Below, piece by piece: positions 63,692-64,000 of a DNA stretch of 64,000 nt. Where the stretch lies: positions 1,798,001 to 1,862,000 of the forward strand of contig NZ_CP133720.1 of the NCBI RefSeq assembly GCF_031326225.1. Direction: 5' to 3'. Each line of letters opens with the position of its first letter. The first letter of the stretch is position 1. Below the pieces are notes generated by a model. That model was not told the origin of the DNA. It saw only the letters and a program-made list of their open reading frames with translations, and ran no database searches. The DNA comes from Undibacterium cyanobacteriorum. Lineage in GTDB: Bacteria > Pseudomonadota > Gammaproteobacteria > Burkholderiales > Burkholderiaceae_D. The position numbers and the translations under genes are program-made.

Positions 63692-64000
63692 TTATGCAAC
63701 GGGGATGATTCCAATTTTTGCTTGCCACTCTTTCGGCCCGGTATTGTGCACCGATGTGCCGTTCGCATCGACCGCGACTGTGACAGGCATATCGACAACG
63801 TCAAACTCGTAAATCGCTTCCATGCCGAGGTCAGCAAAGCCAACCACTTTCGCGCTCTTGATGGCTTTCGATACAAGGTAAGCTGCACCACCAACGGCCA
63901 TCAAGTAGGCCGACTTGTGCTTTTTAATCGATTCGATCGCCACTGGGCCACGCTCAGCTTTACCGATCATCGAAATTAGACCGGTTTTCTCCAACATCAT
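63692..64000 (-). CDS. Class I fumarate hydratase, C-terminal part
   Basis: About 103 residues, open at the right edge. EKTGLISMIGKAERGPVAIESIKKHKSAYLMAVGGAAYLVSKAIKSAKVVGFADLGMEAIYEFDVVDMPVTVAVD and NTGPKEWQAKIGIIPVA are the conserved beta-domain of iron-sulfur fumarases. The Fe-S-binding alpha part lies outside the window. murI follows closely on the same strand. Confidence 0.9.
   Translation of the reverse strand: MMLEKTGLISMIGKAERGPVAIESIKKHKSAYLMAVGGAAYLVSKAIKSAKVVGFADLGMEAIYEFDVVDMPVTVAVDANGTSVHNTGPKEWQAKIGIIPVA

Noticed and set aside
1..64000. CRISPR arrays, insertion sequences, prophage or integrase genes
   Set aside because: No regularly spaced repeats and no transposase or integrase motifs in any frame.
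1..64000. tRNA genes
   Set aside because: No cloverleaf with the GGTTCRA-type T arm found by eye; intergenic regions are otherwise accounted for.

Overview
The window looks like a chromosomal segment of a betaproteobacterium of the order Burkholderiales, most likely Oxalobacteraceae and possibly Undibacterium-like. The evidence is moderate GC content, the zapB-like/zapA/6S RNA order, an aceE-aceF-lpdA operon whose E3 carries lipoyl domains, a small Trp-rich protein of the TIGR04438 type, a DUF2486-like gene beside holC, and an AddB/AddA-type nuclease pair. The genus is an inference. I see no phage, insertion sequence, CRISPR array, rRNA or tRNA gene.

Layout. 1-7.5 kb: a truncated TRIC/UPF0126 channel gene, then a TetR repressor divergent from a complete RND efflux operon (adaptor, pump, outer-membrane channel), with an AcrR-box-like palindrome between them. 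7.6-10.9 kb: two small hypothetical genes, rho and trxA. 11-18.2 kb: an AddB-like Fe-S nuclease overlapping an AddA-like helicase-nuclease. 18.4-21.9 kb: zapB-like, zapA, 6S RNA, ACP phosphodiesterase, an MFS transporter and an unlisted 45-residue membrane protein. 22-24.6 kb: a TetR regulator divergent from a divergent CoaE-like kinase gene that overlaps a CoaD-HD fusion gene, with two matching palindromes between them. 24.8-28.8 kb: HscC-type Hsp70 with a J-like/Sel1 membrane partner. 28.9-34.5 kb: EVE protein, a minus-strand series (small Trp-rich protein, LysR regulator, lgt, enoyl-CoA hydratase, acyl/malonyl-CoA synthetase) and a cytochrome c.

34.6-40.1 kb: Lrp-type regulator, then on the minus strand folD, prlC, a DUF4124-glutaredoxin protein, holC and a DUF2486-like gene. 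40.1-47.5 kb: the pyruvate dehydrogenase operon, preceded by about 960 bases of control region and containing an intergenic inverted-repeat element. 47.6-52.4 kb: a two-TM channel with an abnormal selectivity filter, a hybrid sensor kinase whose C-terminus resembles a solute-binding protein, and a TSUP permease. 52.5-57.8 kb: TetR regulator plus a second RND adaptor/pump pair. 57.9-64 kb: VOC and DUF1428 genes, an aromatic/aspartate aminotransferase, a TPR O-GlcNAc-transferase-like protein, murI and the 3' end of a class I fumarase gene.

The most interesting system is the TetR/CoaE-like/CoaD-HD cluster. The last two steps of CoA synthesis are represented by divergent paralogs, the adenylyltransferase is fused to a COG4339-type HD phosphohydrolase, and the two operators in front of it share a 16-bp core with a third site upstream of the DUF1428-VOC pair 36 kb away. 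The second is the histidine kinase with a solute-binding-like domain placed, by predicted topology, in the cytoplasm. All identifications come from reading motifs and architecture by eye; no database search was run.
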